A DNA stretch of 22,215 nucleotides from JBCCEJ01 sp039030335 (GTDB lineage Bacteria > Pseudomonadota > Gammaproteobacteria > HK1). The position numbers were made by a program, and so were the translations under genes. This document shows, piece by piece, positions 20,871 through 22,215 of the stretch. Numbering within the stretch: position 1 is the stretch's first letter; every line of letters begins with the position of its first letter. Under the pieces are notes generated by a model. The model saw only the letters and a list, made by a program, of their open reading frames with translations. It made no database searches and had not been told where the DNA came from. Location of the stretch: NCBI GenBank assembly GCA_039030335.1, contig JBCCEJ010000092.1:1-22215 (forward strand), given 5' to 3'.

Positions 20871-22215
20871 CTATTCGGTCGCCGCCAGGTCGCGCAGCTT
20901 GAATTTCTGAATCTTACCGCTCGGGGTCATCGGCATCTCGTCCAGCACCACGAGGTGCTCGGGCCAGTAGTTCTTCGTGAAGTCGGCCTCGCTCAGATGC
21001 TCGACCATATCGTCAAAGCCGAACGCATGGCCGGGATTCAGCGTCACGAACGCGCAGCCCCGCTCGCCGAGGCGCGGATCCGGCTTTCCAACCACTGCGA
21101 CCTTGGCAACGGCCGGGTGGTCGAACAACGCGGATTCGACTTCGGCGACTGGCACGTTTTCTCCGCCCCGAATCAAGATGTCCTTCGCCCGACCGGTGAT
21201 CGTGATATAGCCATCATCGTCCATGCGCGCGATATCGCCCGTATCGAACCACCCTTCGGCATCTACACTATAGGCCTCGGGGCGCTTCAGATAGCCGACG
21301 AAATTGGCCGCGCCGCGAACCTGCAGCTGCCCGTCGATGCCGTTCGCGACCACCTGCTTGTCATCGTCCACAACGCGCAGCTCCATGCCCGGGCACGGCA
21401 CGCCATCCGTGCCCAACACCTTTGCTTCCGGGTCGCCGCAAAGTGTCGCCGACACGAGTCCGTTCTCGCTCATGCCCCAGCCGGCCACGATGCTGGCCCC
21501 CAACCGTTCAGTACCGGCCCGCACGAGAGGCCGCGGGATCGGCGCCCCCGCGCAGATGAAGATCTGCAGCGAATCGGGCGGATAACGTTCCAGCAGGTTC
21601 GACTCGGTCAGGTCGGACAGGAAGGGCGTCGCGCCCATCGTCAGCGTAACCTGCTGGTCGTGGATCAGACGCACCGCCTGGGGCACGTTCCAGATGTCCA
21701 TGAAAACAGCGCGGCCGCCGAGCACAAACGGCATCAGCATGCCGTAGATGAAACCGGTTTGATGCGCGAGCGGTGAGCCCATCAGGACCACCGTGGACGC
21801 ATCGACATTCAGCGGAAACGCGCCCTCGATACAGCTCACGAGCGTGTTGGACGTGTGCATGACCGCTTTCGGCTGCCCGCTGGTGCCAGAGGTGTAGCAA
21901 TACTCGATCACGTCATTCGGTTCGGGCCTGCCGGCGGCCAGGATGGCGTCCAGGTCGTCGACCTCTTCTTCCCAGGGACGGTCGGAAAGCGCCGGCTCGA
22001 ACGCGTTGTCGCCTTCGCCCCCAACCACGAACACGTGCTCCAGGTCGGGCAGCTGAGCGCGGAGCCCGTCGATCAGCGGCTCGTAGGCAAAACCGCGGAA
22101 CTCGCGCGGGATCACGATCGCCTTGGTGTTGGCGAAGGCGAGCATGAACTCGAGCTCGCGGGCCCTGAAGATCGGCATCAACGGATTGGTGACGGCACCG
22201 AGCCGCACACATGCG
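20871..22215 (-). CDS. Acyl-CoA ligase, cyclohexanecarboxylate-CoA ligase-like, N-terminus cut by the window
   Basis: An ANL-superfamily AMP-dependent ligase that activates a carboxylic acid to its CoA thioester. The frame is open to the right edge (ACVRLGAVTNPLMPIFR), so roughly the first 90-100 residues are missing and the apparent GTG near 22208 is not the start. The phosphate loop YTSGTSGQPKAV is at about 21862-21897, the aromatic/adenine motif GWGMSE near 21467-21484, DTGD near 21240, and the hinge and GRAKDILIRGGENV near 21156-21200. The A10 lysine lies in PSGKIQKFKLRD near 20890-20925. All are intact. GAVTNPLMPIFR and PREFRGFAYEPLIDGL resemble, from memory, proteins annotated as cyclohexanecarboxylate-CoA ligase (AliA type). 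It would supply the CoA ester for the neighbouring catabolic genes. Other aromatic or steroid side-chain ligases cannot be excluded. Confidence 0.88.
   Translation of the reverse strand, partial: ACVRLGAVTNPLMPIFRARELEFMLAFANTKAIVIPREFRGFAYEPLIDGLRAQLPDLEHVFVVGGEGDNAFEPALSDRPWEEEVDDLDAILAAGRPEPNDVIEYCYTSGTSGQPKAVMHTSNTLVSCIEGAFPLNVDASTVVLMGSPLAHQTGFIYGMLMPFVLGGRAVFMDIWNVPQAVRLIHDQQVTLTMGATPFLSDLTESNLLERYPPDSLQIFICAGAPIPRPLVRAGTERLGASIVAGWGMSENGLVSATLCGDPEAKVLGTDGVPCPGMELRVVDDDKQVVANGIDGQLQVRGAANFVGYLKRPEAYSVDAEGWFDTGDIARMDDDGYITITGRAKDILIRGGENVPVAEVESALFDHPAVAKVAVVGKPDPRLGERGCAFVTLNPGHAFGFDDMVEHLSEADFTKNYWPEHLVVLDEMPMTPSGKIQKFKLRDLAATE

Noticed and set aside
20955..21776. 273-residue plus-strand frame opposite the acyl-CoA ligase
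   Set aside because: It is antisense to intact ANL motifs and has no domain of its own.

Overview
The window is GC-rich by eye and gene-dense, with short intergenic gaps, ATGA stop/start overlaps and frequent GTG/TTG starts. The protein families suggest a proteobacterium, probably a gammaproteobacterium from an environmental lineage. This is inference: there is no rRNA or other phylogenetic marker. I see no phage, transposon, CRISPR or tRNA signal.

Region 1 (1-6475) is mixed housekeeping and unknowns. It holds the 3' end of a VOC/glyoxalase protein next to a CAG/CCG tandem repeat at the window edge, a 1094-residue SWIM-zinc-finger SNF2 ATPase, a translationally coupled DUF2157 and GDYXXLXY membrane pair, and a convergent beta-hydroxyacid dehydrogenase.

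Region 2 (6476-11598) is poorly characterised. A gene-free stretch of almost 600 bp is followed by a membrane-anchored unknown protein, a PIG-V-like GT-C glycosyltransferase and a small helical protein with a faint resemblance to Imm-5-like immunity proteins. A histidine-rich polytopic membrane protein follows on the opposite strand.

Region 3 (11824-13658) encodes a haloalkane dehalogenase of the HLD-II subfamily with its full catalytic set, a strong stem-loop, and an exported transglutaminase-like cysteine protein.

Region 4 (13684-22215) looks like a catabolic island for a cyclic or branched carboxylic acid handled as CoA thioesters. A five-gene minus-strand operon encodes, in order of transcription, an alpha/beta hydrolase, a DehI-like (2-haloacid dehalogenase family) protein, a fused double CaiB/BaiF CoA-transferase, a crotonase lacking one catalytic Glu, and a BadI-like ring-opening crotonase. 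Diverging from it are an SDR dehydrogenase and a group II truncated haemoglobin. Converging on these from the right edge is an acyl-CoA ligase resembling cyclohexanecarboxylate-CoA ligase. Ligase, hydratase-type crotonase, SDR and BadI-like hydrolase parallel the Rhodopseudomonas Ali/Bad route for cyclohexanecarboxylate. A ring acyl-CoA dehydrogenase is not visible and may lie beyond the right edge. The DehI-like gene inside the operon and the haloalkane dehalogenase about 1 kb beyond the operon's distal (BadI-like) end raise the speculative possibility of halogenated alicyclic substrates.
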